This document shows positions 32,251 through 42,988 of a stretch of DNA of 64,000 nt, one piece after another. The notes beneath the pieces are model-generated. The model did not search any database and was not told the origin of the DNA. It saw only the letters and a program-made list of their open reading frames with translations. The stretch is from Anniella stebbinsi. Lineage: Eukaryota; Chordata; Lepidosauria; Squamata; Anniellidae. The stretch's first letter is position 1, and each line of letters opens with the position of its first letter. The translations under genes and the position numbers were made by a program. The DNA is taken from positions 276,466,310 through 276,530,309 of the forward strand of contig JARDYH010000002.1 of the NCBI GenBank assembly GCA_029215795.1. The letters are read 5' to 3'.

Positions 32251-34243
32251 ATTCCTGGCATGATTTGATGCTGTGGCAATGACACCGGGATGATTCCTTC
32301 AAACTAAGTTGCAGGTGTGGCGTGACATGTTATTATCTTTTTCAGCCTGCTTGGATGATGTAGGAGCCTCAGGAGTTCCACTCCCAAGGCAGCATCAACA
32401 ACACCCATTGGAAGCAGACCCCTGTGACAGCAATACTCACATGCCCATCTGAGGCACATGACCAGTTATTGGCTATTGCATGCGCGGTAACCTTGAAACA
32501 TGGTGAAAAGGGTCAGGTGCCCACTTACCCCTGCATGAGAATGGGGCCCCATATGGAATACTGTTGTTGGGTTTTAATTGCCTTCGCTCCTCCCCAAGGG
32601 GACTTACAGATGACACAGGCACTATGCTTATCACCAACCCAGCACATTCTGTTGAAATGACACACGAATGCCAGGGAATCCCTTACCTCTACAGGGGTGT
32701 CTGAATAAGAAGAGGCATTGGTTCTGCAACTAGCAATGCCAGCAGCATGTCAGGCTTTCATCAGTGGCAGCTGCCAGCACATGTGTGTGGCGTGGCTGGC
32801 TGGGCTGGGCCCCATAGCCATTGCACACCTATTGGTAGGCAGGAACAATATGCCAAGGCTGATGCTGAAATGATCCCAACTTGAGCAACTTCCACTCCCC
32901 TGCACCTGCCACCAGAGGAAAGTTTACGTAGGGCAAGTTTATTTATGTCTTTTCCCCTCTTTTTGTGATCCAATGCAAGGGACAGGGTGATGAAGAACAT
33001 GAGGAGGTTATGAACAAAGACTTCCTCATATTAATGGAGGCACAGCCGTGCCTCCATTGTTAAGGGCCGTCAGTAAAAAACACATTCCGCCATGTTAAAG
33101 TGATAATGGGGGGGGGGGTCATTCTAACAGCCATAAAATCTAAAATGTTTCATCAACCTTTCTGAAATTTACAGGTGCCAGAAAGAAATGTTTCTTTTAC
33201 ATTACCTGAAAATTTCAAGAAGATGGGTGAAAGATTGAGGGAAGGAGAGCAGTTTAAGTTAGAAAAGGAATACAAACCTGTCTCCCTGCTTTTGTAAAAT
33301 TTACTTCCGGGTTGATACTTTTTGTGCTCACAATTTGCATAATTTCTAGAGCCTTATTAAGTAATCCAGTGGTGGGGTCTTCTTCCTCCTTGACTGTAGT
33401 TGATGGAAAGCTTTTCGTTTTTTTAAAATTCCCTTCGGACTTTTAAGGACTATTTTAACCTCTCATTGAAGTCAATGAGGTGGCCATCTTCCCTCATAAC
33501 GCGACACACTCTCCCCCCTCCCTCCTGCCTTAGAATTTGGGGTGGGTGAGTGAAATGGCCACTGCCTCTAGCACAGACGTTTTGAGTAAAGAAGAAGAAG
33601 AGTTTCTCTTTTCTCTTCTGGAACATGCATTCCTTTGGCTCTGAGAGTATTTTGGGCTATCTTCATAAGGCCAGTTTGCTCTTTTGCTCCCTGGTGAAGC
33701 AGGGTGTGGTTTCTCTGGATCCATGATAACCTGGTCTTCAGATCTCTCCTGGGAAAAGGTGGCTATACCTTTCTTTCTATCCCCCCCCCCCACCCCATAC
33801 ACACACAGTGCTCCTTCCCTCTTTTCTAAGAGTTTGGTCCATACTGCTATAAGTTGAAAGCTTCAAACACTTCATTTAATTAGTTTGGGCCAGTGTTAAG
33901 TTTTAAGTACAACATTGAAACCTTTCAAAGTGCTCCTGGGCCTACAATACTGGTTTCAGCCTGGTCACCCTGTTTTTCTAATAAGGTTTAGAAACAGTTG
34001 AGCTGTCGTTTATTTTGCATAATGTACACACATTGATTTTCTTTCTAATCCTTGCAGTCTACACTGGCTCCTTCCTTGATGTGTTTTTGGATGCAGACAA
34101 CCGCTTTTTTGTTCCAGCAGGCCTTTGGCAAATAATCTGGACCTCTGTCTATACCTTTGACTTTTAAAATGTTATGTATTTAAAATGTTTTAAATGATTT
34201 AATATTGAAAAGTATTTAATTATATTTTTAACTTTTGTATATT
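32251..34243. other. No recognisable gene
   Basis: Frames are under 95 codons. A G-run lies at 33109-33118 and a C-run at 33781-33792. Much of it may be old repeat sequence. Confidence 0.35.
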
Positions 34244-34563
34244 TAGGCTGACCATATGAAAAGGAGGACAGGGCACATGTAACTTTAACAGTTGTAGAGA
34301 AAAGGGAATTTCAGCCAGTGTCATTTGTATGCAATTAGTCCCTGGTGAAATTCCCTCTTCATCACAACAGTTAAAGTTGTAGGCACTATACTAGAGTGAC
34401 CATATACAAAAGAAGGCAGGGCCCCTGCAACTTTAACTGGTGTGATGAAGAGGGAATTTCACCAGGAACTAATTGCATACAAATGACACTGGCTGAAATT
34501 CCCTTTTCTCTACAACTGTTAAAGTTACATTAGCCCTGTCCTCCTTTTCATATGGTCAGCCTA
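34244..34563. mobile_element. Family A hAT-like element, copy 5
   Basis: The ends are TAGGCTGACCATATG and CATATGGTCAGCCTA, 320 bp. GTATATT at 34237-34243 repeats at 34564-34570; seven bases match and the eighth does not. Confidence 0.85.
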
Positions 34564-34675
34564 GTATATTCCTATTTATAGGTTTTAGCTGTATATGTTT
34601 TAGTTTTGTAAGGCTGCCCTGAGGCCCAGCATTGGGCAAAAGGCAGGATACTACTACTACTACTAATAGTAATGT
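34564..34675 (+). mobile_element. LINE (L2/CR1-type) 3' tip
   Basis: GTAAGGCTGCCCTGAGGCCCAGC, then GGGCAAAAGGCAGGATAC and a (TAC)n tail. This resembles CR1/L2 3' ends of squamates. Confidence 0.45.
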
Positions 34676-35393
34676 TTCAGATTTCACTTCTGCATCTGAT
34701 GTTCTTTTGCATTTACTTTTCTTTATAAACCATTCATATCTTAAGACTTCTTGTGTGGCATGTTTTCATTGGTTTAACAAGTTAAAAGGGGGTATTCACT
34801 GTTTTCATGCTTATGTTATAAAATCTATTTTCAACAGGCCTAGTAACTTCAAGAATAACAGAGTTGGGGAAAATCCTCAATCTCTTTGCTATCAGAGGCA
34901 CTGAGTAAGGGACCCCTGGAGATAATTTAGACTGACCCCAACCACAAAACACTATTCCCCCTTCTGAAGAGATCTGGACCACAGACTACTAAAGACAAAC
35001 AAAGTAGCAGGCCATAATAACAGTTCTCATGAGGTCATTTGCCTTATGAGGCAGGTGCTCTGCGGGCTACCAAATGGAGGGACTAACAGGCCATAAAGTT
35101 GCCTGGCTGGGTCTGCCAGAAATCCAGCCTCAACACTCCTGGAAGGTTCATGTTCTATAGCACCTGCTGTCAGATGAACCTGAGGGAATCCCACCCTCCA
35201 CCCCTGGGTTTAATTTACTGGCTTCCCCTGGCTGGACCTTGCAGGAAACTATAGGGACAGACAGAGCAGAGCACACATAGAATGCTGAGACTGGCAAATC
35301 TAAAAGCAAGTATGTTGCTTTTCAAGAACCAAGGAAATTCAATGGGTCTTACTTTTGAGTAAATATCTAGGGATGGATATGCAGCCTGTGCAA
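34676..35393. other. No recognisable feature
   Basis: Short frames only; one fragment of the dispersed ATTCAATGGG..TTACTTTTGAGTAA motif at about 35336-35362. Confidence 0.4.
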
Positions 35394-35401
35394 GAACTGA
35401 G

Positions 35402-36029
35402 TAGGGTGACCATATTTGGGAAACCAAAAAAGAGGACACCTAGTGGGGGGGCAGGAAAATGGATTTCTGGGGCCACCTTAAAGTCCCCAATTGGAGCGGA
35501 GGAGGGGAAAGCATGTCATTCTCACCCCACCCCACCGCTCCAATCAGGCCCTTTTCTATAATGCCTGGGAATGACACGTTTTTCCCTTTTAAGGCCTTGA
35601 TTGGAGCAGTGAGAGAGAATGACACACCTCCAGAAATCATGTCATTCCCCCCTGCCACGCTAATGGTGGCCTTAAAAGGGAAAGTGTGTAATTCCAGGTC
35701 ATTATAGACTATTGCATAAAATCCCCCCTGACACTGAGGATAGAACAAAAACCAGGAGAAATCTGGGGAAATCCTGACAGTTTTTTATTATTTCTTATTG
35801 CATTTATATCCCACCTTTTTTCCGCCAAGAAACCCAAGGCGGCATACATAATCCTCCTCCTCTCCATTTTATCCTCACAATAGCAACCCTGTGAGATGGG
35901 TTGGGCTGAGAGTCTGCAACTGGCCCAAAGACACCCAATGGGTTTTCATGGCTAAGTGGGTAGAACCCAGATCTCCCAGCTCCCAGTCCAACACTTTAGC
36001 CACTAGGCCACACCCTACTGGTCATCCTA
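35402..36029. mobile_element. Family C2 hAT-like element with SINE inside
   Basis: It begins TAGGGTGACCATATTTGGG and ends ACTGGTCATCCTA. The 8-bp duplication is GAACTGAG at 35394-35401 and GAATTGAG at 36030-36037, one mismatch. The interior has inverted GGAGCGG/CCGCTCC words near 35494 and 35534. A tRNA-derived SINE occupies the right third. Confidence 0.75.
35786..36018 (-). mobile_element. tRNA-derived SINE
   Basis: On the minus strand it reads GTGTGGCCTAGTGGCTAAAG, with a perfect A box (TGGCCTAGTGG), then GGGTTCTACCCA as a degraded B box. The body includes GGGCCAGTTGCAGACTCTCAG and ACCCATCTCACAGGG, and the A/T-rich tail has GATATAAATGCAATAAGAAA. This family is common in squamates. It would be transcribed by Pol III and mobilised by a LINE. 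Confidence 0.8.
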
Positions 36030-36037
36030 GAATTGAG

Positions 36038-36780
36038 CCATGCCAAGTTGGAAGCAGATCGGTTCGTGCCTTGATTTTTAGGATATTTTTTTTAAAAGTT
36101 TGACTTCAAATGTTTTTCTAAAATTCAAGGCATGAACCAATCTGCTTTCAACTTGGCATGGCTAAAGCCTTACTTAAGAGGTACCATGGTGCCAAGTTTC
36201 ATCTCTTCATCTTAACTTTCTTTCTTTTTTTTAATGTACTGCTCAAGGCCCTAGACCCCAAAGAGGAGTATTGGGTTTGAAGTTTTAAAAATTCCTAAAA
36301 CTTAAGGCATAAACAGATCTGCTTCCAACTTGGCATGGCTCAATCCCTACTTAAGAGCTACCATGCTGTCAAGTTTCAGCCCTTTATCTTTAAAAATGAT
36401 GGAATTGTAAGCATTTTAGTTAATTAAAAAAATTAAATTGAAGTTTTAAACATTTCTAAAAATCAAAGGATGAACGGATCTGCTTCCAACTTGGCATGGC
36501 TAAATCCCTACTTCAGAGCTACCATGGTGCCAAGTTTCATCTCTTTATCTTTAATTTCATTTTTTAAACTTGTACTGCTCAAGGTCCTGGACCCCAAAGA
36601 GATTTCTGTTTGAACTTTAAAAAATTCCTAAAAATCAAGGCATGAACGGATCTGCTTCATACTTGGCAGAGCTATATCCCTACTTAAGAGCTACCATGAT
36701 GCCAGGTTTCATCTCTTTATCTTTAAAAATGAGGGAGATGCAAGCATTTTGGTTGATTTATTAATGTTAAAAGTGAGTTC
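36038..36780 (-). repeat. Family C tandem modules
   Basis: Four direct copies of the TGCTTCCAACTTGGCATGGC, AGAGCTACCATG and CATCTCTTTATCTT module start near 36131, 36308, 36469 and 36641, a 160-177 bp period. A partial module in the opposite orientation lies at 36034-36080, so a foldback junction is preserved. Confidence 0.8.
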
Positions 36781-36895
36781 AACACATAACACTAGCTTTG
36801 ATTTTATATTGGATGTCAAGATGGTATAACATTCTGGCTGATGCCGGCTTGGTTGTCAACTGTATAATATCCAGTCATCCGTTACACAAAGCCAT

Positions 36896-37275
36896 GAAAT
36901 TCATTAAACAAAAAACCTACGGTTTACAAAAACAATGTTAAGGCTGTACAGATTCCAACCAAGCACCAAAAAGCAGGGAAATTGGGAGTTAAAGCTCCCA
37001 AGCCTCAACGCCACATCCTCCCTAAGGAGGCAGAAAGTGCAAGTGAAATTCTCATTCTCCCAAAGCAGATAAACCATGAGGACAGGGTGGAGAATATGAT
37101 ATGCAGAGGTGACTGTGGGGTTGTGGAAAACTGATCACGAACAACTTAGGGCCACCTACTTCTCTCTTTTTGTTTATAGCAGCCCTTCCCCAACCTGGTG
37201 CCCTCCAAAGGTGTTAGACTACAACTCCCATCATTGCAAGTCAGTATGTCCCATGGTCAGGAATGCTGGGACCTG
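36896..37275 (+). repeat. Inverted duplication, left copy, with 73-codon frame
   Basis: The frame from about 36906 to the TGA ending at 37133 reads KKPTVYKNNVKAVQIPTKHQ, continues through KAPKPQRHILPKEAESASE and ends RGDCGVVEN. The inverted copy at 38390-38763 encodes the same residues; I see one nucleotide difference in about 220, and it is synonymous. The sequence after the stop is a dispersed repeat (CCAACCTGGTGCCCTCC, ACTACAACTCCCATCATT). I do not recognise the protein. Confidence 0.7.
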
Positions 37276-38155
37276 TAAACTCAAACACCTGGAGGGCAGC
37301 AGGATGGGGAATGCTGTTCCATACCCTTACCAAATACAGGGTCTGCCCAATACTTTTCTCACACACATCTCGCATATAGCAGCACTCTTGATAACAAAAG
37401 GGGCACTATTCATTACAGATCTAGAACCAGAGCATGTGCCAGGCACTTCCAACTTTTGGTCAATATCCTGCCTTTTTTTTCTTTATATGTATTTATAAAA
37501 AAATATACTGTTCACTCCCCACAATCCCTGCACAATACATCATCTCATCAAAGCAACAGTGGAGCAGAAGAGGTTTAGTTTGGCTGTCTTGAACACCTTT
37601 CAGATGAGATTAGTTTGCAATCCTATACCTCTTGGGAGAAAGCTCTAGTGAATTCAGTGGCACTGGCTTCTGAGAAGACATGTATAGGAGTCAACCTTCT
37701 CCAGCCTGGTGCTCTCCAGATGCGTTGCACTGTAACTCCCATGTTATGTGTTATGGGGAAGACAAAATCAATCATACTTAATTTTAAAATAATACTTACG
37801 CATGAAAGTATTAGGTGGTAGCTCTGTTTTTGATCTCACACTGCTGAACAAGTAAGAGAAATCCTTTATCTGATATTCAAGAAACAGACATCCTATGCCA
37901 TGTGTTGAAAACTAATGTTGATGTCTGAAGGGCTATCTGGATTAGGTAGTCAAGATTCATTCATTGTTGTTTCATTTGGTTTTGACAGTTTATTTAAAGT
38001 GATGCAGCTCTTTTGTAGTTCCTTGATTGATCACATATCTTAATGTTGGAAAACATCATACTTTAGTACAGATGTGGGCAGAAAATAGATCTATCCTGAT
38101 GATTTGGACATCAACTCGCGGCATTCCTGATAACTGCCCATGCTGATAGGGGCTT
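37276..38155. other. Spacer of the inverted duplication
   Basis: No frame above 70 codons. A dispersed GGGAGAAAGCTC..CACTGGCTTCTGAG motif lies at 37616-37690 and a second CAGCCTGGTGCTCTCCAG repeat near 37700-37745. Confidence 0.4.
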
Positions 38156-38356
38156 TTACAAGTTGAATTCCAAAACATCTGGAGATCTACATTCTGCCTT
38201 CCCTTGTTCTTGAACAACATTCCCCAATCTGGTGCCTGTCAGATGTGTTGGGTTGCAACTCTCAACATAAGGAGATGCTCTAAGAAATGAGAAGTAGCTG
38301 GTCCTAAGTTGTTCATCATCATTTCCCGCAACCCCACAGTCACCTCTGCAGATCAA
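38156..38356 (-). repeat. Third, older copy of the duplicated frame's end
   Basis: The minus strand reads CRGDCGV then EQLRTSYFSF, matching the last residues and 3' flank of the duplicated frame but clearly diverged. It lies just beside the right copy in the same orientation. Confidence 0.6.
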
Positions 38357-38389
38357 ATTGCATATCTAGAATTTTGAGATGACAAGTCC

Positions 38390-38763
38390 CAGCATTCCTG
38401 ACCATGGGACATACTGACTTGCAATGATGGAAGTTGTAGTCCAACACCTTTGGAGGGCACCAGGTTGGGGAAGGGCTGCTCTAAACAAAAAAAGAGAAGT
38501 AGGTGGCCCTAAGTTGTTCATGATCAGTTTTCCACAACCCCACAGTCACCTCTGCATATCATATTCTCCACCCTGTCCTCATGGTTTATCTGCTTTGGGA
38601 GAATGAGAATTTCACTTGCACTTTCTGCCTCCTTAGGGAGGATGTGGCGTTGAGGCTTGGGAGCCTTAACTCCCAATTTCCCTGCTTTTTGGTGCTTGGT
38701 TGGAATCTGTACAGCCTTAACATTGTTTTTGTAAACCGTAGGTTTTTTGTTTAATGAATATGG
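38390..38763 (-). repeat. Inverted duplication, right copy
   Basis: Near-identical reverse complement of 36896-37275. The open frame extends upstream on the minus strand into sequence missing from the left copy, giving 130 codons (38916-38524) with a compact, non-repetitive composition. Confidence 0.75.
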
Positions 38764-39065
38764 GCTAATAGTCTGCCAGGATTCCTGATGTAGGGGCATC
38801 CTGCAATAGAAATTCCCAGAACATGGATGGGTCTTCATTAAACTTTTTGATATCAAATACCGGGCATATATGGAATTTAAGGTGGGGCCAGGCTGGCCTA
38901 CAACAAGGCAATTCATATAAGAGTGGCCTTTCTATCCTTCCACTCGTGGAAATCTTAAAGACCAGGATTTGTGGCTGCAGCTTACAACTCCGGCCAGGCC
39001 TGAATTTGGGGATAGATCCCACAGGGGACATACCCCTGCTCAACACACCCTGCCTCGGCTCCTGG
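38764..39065 (-). pseudogene. Unidentified coding-like DNA upstream of the duplicated frame
   Basis: A frame at 39046-38765 contains LKFHICPVFDIKKFNED and SMFWEFLLQDAPTSG before closing where the duplicated frame begins. The two frames may be one protein broken by a small indel. A processed pseudogene or a transposon protein are both possible. I recognise neither. Confidence 0.35.
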
Positions 39066-40417
39066 GCTGAGCACTGAATTGTGGATTCAATTCCACTACT
39101 TTGCAGACATTCATCTTATGGGATTCTTGCACCAGAGCTCAATGCTGATAACACCATGAATGCTCCATTTGTAGCAGTCAACATGCTTTACCAAATGCCA
39201 TTGATCTAGAGGATGGTTGTGTCCTGACCAAGATTGATGGAGTGGTGGTAAGCCCAGAGGCATGTTACAGCCCCCTCCAGAAGGACCCAGCCCAATTAAG
39301 AATGACCCCCTTCTGTGGACACTGAGATATTACTCTTGAATGGAAGATGTTTATTCTTGAGCTAGGTTTTGGGGATAGGTTTTTGAATCCCATTCTAAGG
39401 GCAGCACATAGTACGATCATATCCAGACATCAGTAGGGGCATGGAACAGTATTAGCTGGCTTAATTAGCTGGCTTATAAATGGGAATCAGAAAGGACTTT
39501 ACATGCTTAGAATTTTCATATTTGTACACATGTCTAATTCACATGACTTCTTCCAGTGTATCTAATAAGCCACCTTGTCCATCAAGCCATCTTGGCCATT
39601 AATACACTACGCTTTCACAATCCTATAGAGAGGGTGGTTGTGCGAGCCTTTTCATGGCCTTTGCACAGTATAAGGTAATGCTTTGTGTTCCTGGTAGAGG
39701 ACAACACCATTGCCATCACCCTATCACAAACCTAGGTGCAATGGTTCATGCACTGGCTCCTGGGGCTTTTTGAGACCAGACCAGTGGCACTATTGGAGTC
39801 TGGTGGTCTAATGACACACAGGCTTGGATGCTTTTCATAGCACCTAACACCAAGGCTGCTTATGTTAAGGCAGGTAGGGAACTTTCTGTCCTTGGGTCCA
39901 CCAAGCAACTGCAGTGTTGTGGCCCTCAGCTGTACTGCATCTTAAACACGGAATCCATTCCCAGTGGAAGGGAGGGTAAGCCAGGACCATTTGCGGTCTA
40001 AGTTTGGTTCTTGCCTTTGGGTCCAATTACAGGTGTAGGGTATAACACTGGGGACTCAGGATTGTATGCATCTTCAGGGTGTGCAAGAGAATCACCCACA
40101 GGTATATACTTGGCAACCTTAGCAGTCTTATTGATGGTTTATGAGGAACCTGCCAACTGGATGTAATTCTAAATCATAGCTACCTTTTTCCATGCTGCTG
40201 CCATCACTGCCTTTTCAGGGCATGCAGAACTCTGAATTGGTGGTGTCATCTGAGGAGGACAATTCCGGCTAAAGCTGAAATAACAAAATATTTCATTCTC
40301 TGTTTTAGTAATATTTAGCTTAAAGGTGAAGACAGACTAGAGCGGCCTTGGTATGAGTGTCTGTCTCCACTCAGTGCCTGAACTGTGCCCAGTGAAACCA
40401 ATAGAGGCATTTCCAGC
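39066..40417. other. No recognisable gene
   Basis: No frame above 80 codons and no clear repeat boundary. It could contain decayed retroelement DNA. Confidence 0.35.
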
Positions 40418-40461
<44 letters not shown>

Positions 40462-41918
40462 TTTATTTCTTACCTGCCTCTCCATCTGGATCGAGGCGGG
40501 GAACAACAACATGATAAAATACATAAAACTGATTAAAACATGACACATAAAACTGCATAAAAAATCCTAAAACATCCTAAAAACATCCTTAAAACATTCT
40601 AAAATTCCACTGGATATGCCTGCCGGAAGAGAACAGTCTTTATAGTTTTCTTAAATTCTAAAAGACTGTTAAGTTGACGAGTCTCCTCCGGCAGGTCATT
40701 CCACAGTCTGGGAGCGGCAGAAGAGAAGGTCCTCTGGGTAACGGTTGTCAGCCTAGCCTTGGCCGACTGCAGTAAGTTCTTCCCAGAGGACCTGAGCATG
40801 CGGGGCAGATTGTATGGGAGAAGGCGATCCCGCAGGTAACCTGGACCCAAACCATGTAGGGCTTTAAAGGTAATAACCAACACTTTATACTTCGCCCGGA
40901 AACTAATTGGCAGCCAGTGGAGCGATTTTAAAGCTGGCGTAATATGGTCACCCCTAGATGTACCGGTGACCAACCTGGCTGCCATATTTTGAACTAGTTG
41001 AAGTTTCCGGACAAGGCACAGAGGTAGCCCTATGTACAGCACATTGCAGAAGTCGAGCTTCGAAGTTACCAGCACGTGCACTACCATCTTTAGGTCTTCC
41101 AACTCTAGGAAGGGGTGCAGCTGGCGTATCAGCCGAAGCTGATAGTAGGCACTCCTGGCCGTCGCATCAATCTGGGCTGTCATTTGGAGCGACGGATCCA
41201 GGAGCACCCCCAAGCTGCGAACACAGTTTTTCAGGGGGAGTGTAACCCCATCCAGAACTGGTTGACACACCTCCAAACCCAGGTTGCGGCCTTTGACAGC
41301 AAGCACCTCCGTCTTGTCTGGATTCAGCTTCAGTTTGTTTTTCCTCATCCAGCCCATTACCGCCTTCAAGCATTCATTCCGAGGAGACACACTATCCTTA
41401 GCTGGCACTGTTATCGAAGGCATAGAGAAATATATTTGGGTGTCATCAGCATACTGATAGCACCCCGCCCCATGCCTCCGGATGATCTCTCCCAACGGTT
41501 TCATATAAATGTTAAACAGCATTGGGGAAAGGATGGCACCTTGCGGTACGCCACACAGCAGCTCCTTCTTTGCAGAGCAGCTATCCCCAAGCATCACCAT
41601 CTGGAACCTGCCTGAGAGATAGGACCGGAACCACTGAAGCACAGTGCCCCCGATTCCCAATCCCCTCAGGCGTTCCAGAAGGATACCATGGTCGATGGTA
41701 TCAAAAGCCGCTGAGAGGTCCAGAAGTACCAACAGGGACACACTCCCCCTGTCGATACTAAGGCGTAGATCATCCACTAAGGCGACCATAGCAGTCTCAA
41801 CTCCGTATCCCGCCCTGAAGCCAGTTTGAAATGGGTCTAGAAAATCAGTGTCATCCAATGAGGGAAGCAGAGTGCAGACTTCTATTCTATCATAGTGATG
41901 GGGCCTCCTTAATGACAT
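40418..41918 (-). mobile_element. L2 LINE, 5'-truncated
   Basis: The minus strand holds RT plus C-terminal domain, a 140-bp 3' UTR with the CGCCTCGATCCAGATGGAGAGG box, and an (ATT)n tail at 40418-40459. The endonuclease and 5' part are missing. The upstream break is near 41880-41918, after which unrelated sequence starts. Confidence 0.88.
40599..41918 (-). CDS. L2 reverse transcriptase ORF2 fragment (439 codons, open)
   Basis: The protein has DPFQTGFRAGYGVETAMVAL, motif A as LLDLSAAFDTIDHGIL, GVPQGAILSPMLFNIYM, an intact catalytic box CYQYADDTQIYFSM, then KLKLNPDKTEVL and LGVLLDP. It ends with the L2 tail (HWLPISFRAKYKVL, RLWNDLPEE, LFRQAYP). No stop interrupts the 439 codons, so this is a relatively young copy. 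The first 20 or so residues come from flanking DNA, so the start codon is not authentic. Without an endonuclease it cannot retrotranspose by itself. Confidence 0.9.
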   Translation of the reverse strand: MSLRRPHHYDRIEVCTLLPSLDDTDFLDPFQTGFRAGYGVETAMVALVDDLRLSIDRGSVSLLVLLDLSAAFDTIDHGILLERLRGLGIGGTVLQWFRSYLSGRFQMVMLGDSCSAKKELLCGVPQGAILSPMLFNIYMKPLGEIIRRHGAGCYQYADDTQIYFSMPSITVPAKDSVSPRNECLKAVMGWMRKNKLKLNPDKTEVLAVKGRNLGLEVCQPVLDGVTLPLKNCVRSLGVLLDPSLQMTAQIDATARSAYYQLRLIRQLHPFLELEDLKMVVHVLVTSKLDFCNVLYIGLPLCLVRKLQLVQNMAARLVTGTSRGDHITPALKSLHWLPISFRAKYKVLVITFKALHGLGPGYLRDRLLPYNLPRMLRSSGKNLLQSAKARLTTVTQRTFSSAAPRLWNDLPEETRQLNSLLEFKKTIKTVLFRQAYPVEF

Positions 41919-41934
41919 ACCTGTTCTAGGCTGT

Positions 41935-42824
41935 GGTAACTGGCTTGTATGTGCTTGTTCGATGTACCTTTATCACAGCGCACATTCTTTCTGTACCAGA
42001 GTCGCTTTTATGGTGGCCAGCTGGGCTTCGCATTTCATGAACACGCTGAGAACAGAAGGAGGAATCTGAGGCATTCTGGTCATGGGTTTGTCCATTTCTG
42101 GAGAGTTGGAATGCAGTTAAGTTTCCAGTTCTGTTTCTCACGCTTATTTTCTGTCTTTAGGTTGCTGGAATTGTGAAAAACAGTGCAGGTGTGCTCACCT
42201 GAGTGTGGTATGGTTTTCCAGGCCAGTTGGAGGGCTGCCCAGTCAGGCTGTAGAATTTCAGTTCGGGCCCAGCAAGAGTGCCAGCGTCCAGTGGTTGGCC
42301 AGATGCGGCATGTTGTGGGTGCATCTCCTGTCCACAGTACTCCAGCGTGGTCTGGTGCATTGCCCCCCGCAGGTGGGGGAATGATTTGGTTGGTTCATTA
42401 CCATTGAGTGATATGGTGGTCCTGCCTGATTCCCAGAATGGTCTGGATGGAAGGCTGGAATTGAGATTTGTGCTATTGTGGTCCTGCCTGATTCTCAGAA
42501 TGGTCTGGATGGAAGGCTGGAAACTGCAAGTCCTGGATGGGCCTGCCAGAAGTTAAGTAGGCTTTTAGATATCAAAGACAAGGAGGGAGGTTATTGACAG
42601 GATGGTGTACATTTACCAATTTGGGCAATGACCTATTCCTGTCTGATCTGCAAAGGGGCCTGAGAGAAGTTTTCGTGCAGGTGGGGGATGAACGATAAAG
42701 CAATATCGGGCATGCTTAGAGGAAAGGCATGGTGATCATTCTGTGGCATTGTTGTTTGGTGACAGGTGATACCTGAGGCTTTCCGCTGGGAGTTGTGCGG
42801 CCCCAGTGGGGGGATAAGGCCACC
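41935..42824. other. Unassigned DNA with a 64-bp direct repeat
   Basis: GTGGTCCTGCCTGATTCCCA followed by GAATGGTCTGGATGGAAGG occurs at about 42415 and 42479. The right part precedes an LTR-like sequence and may be internal retroelement DNA. No coding motif is visible. Confidence 0.4.
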
Positions 42825-42969
42825 TGTTAGGCCGACTCTCGACACTCCAACCAGTGTCGTGCAGCCTGGGGGGTGAGTGGCATGGGTCGGTCTACCCTCC
42901 CCAAAAGGGGTATGGCTTGGGTGTGGCGATCCTCTGAAGCCACTCGCCAGACATAGAATGCTTCTCCCG

Positions 42970-42978
42970 ATATAAAAT
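42970..42978 (+). promoter_or_regulatory. TATA box of LTR-like sequence
   Basis: ATATAAAAT lies 11 bp before the B element's target site. It would be the LTR promoter element. The B element separates it from the downstream R/U5-like part. Confidence 0.45.
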
Positions 42979-42988
42979 GCCTAGCTAG

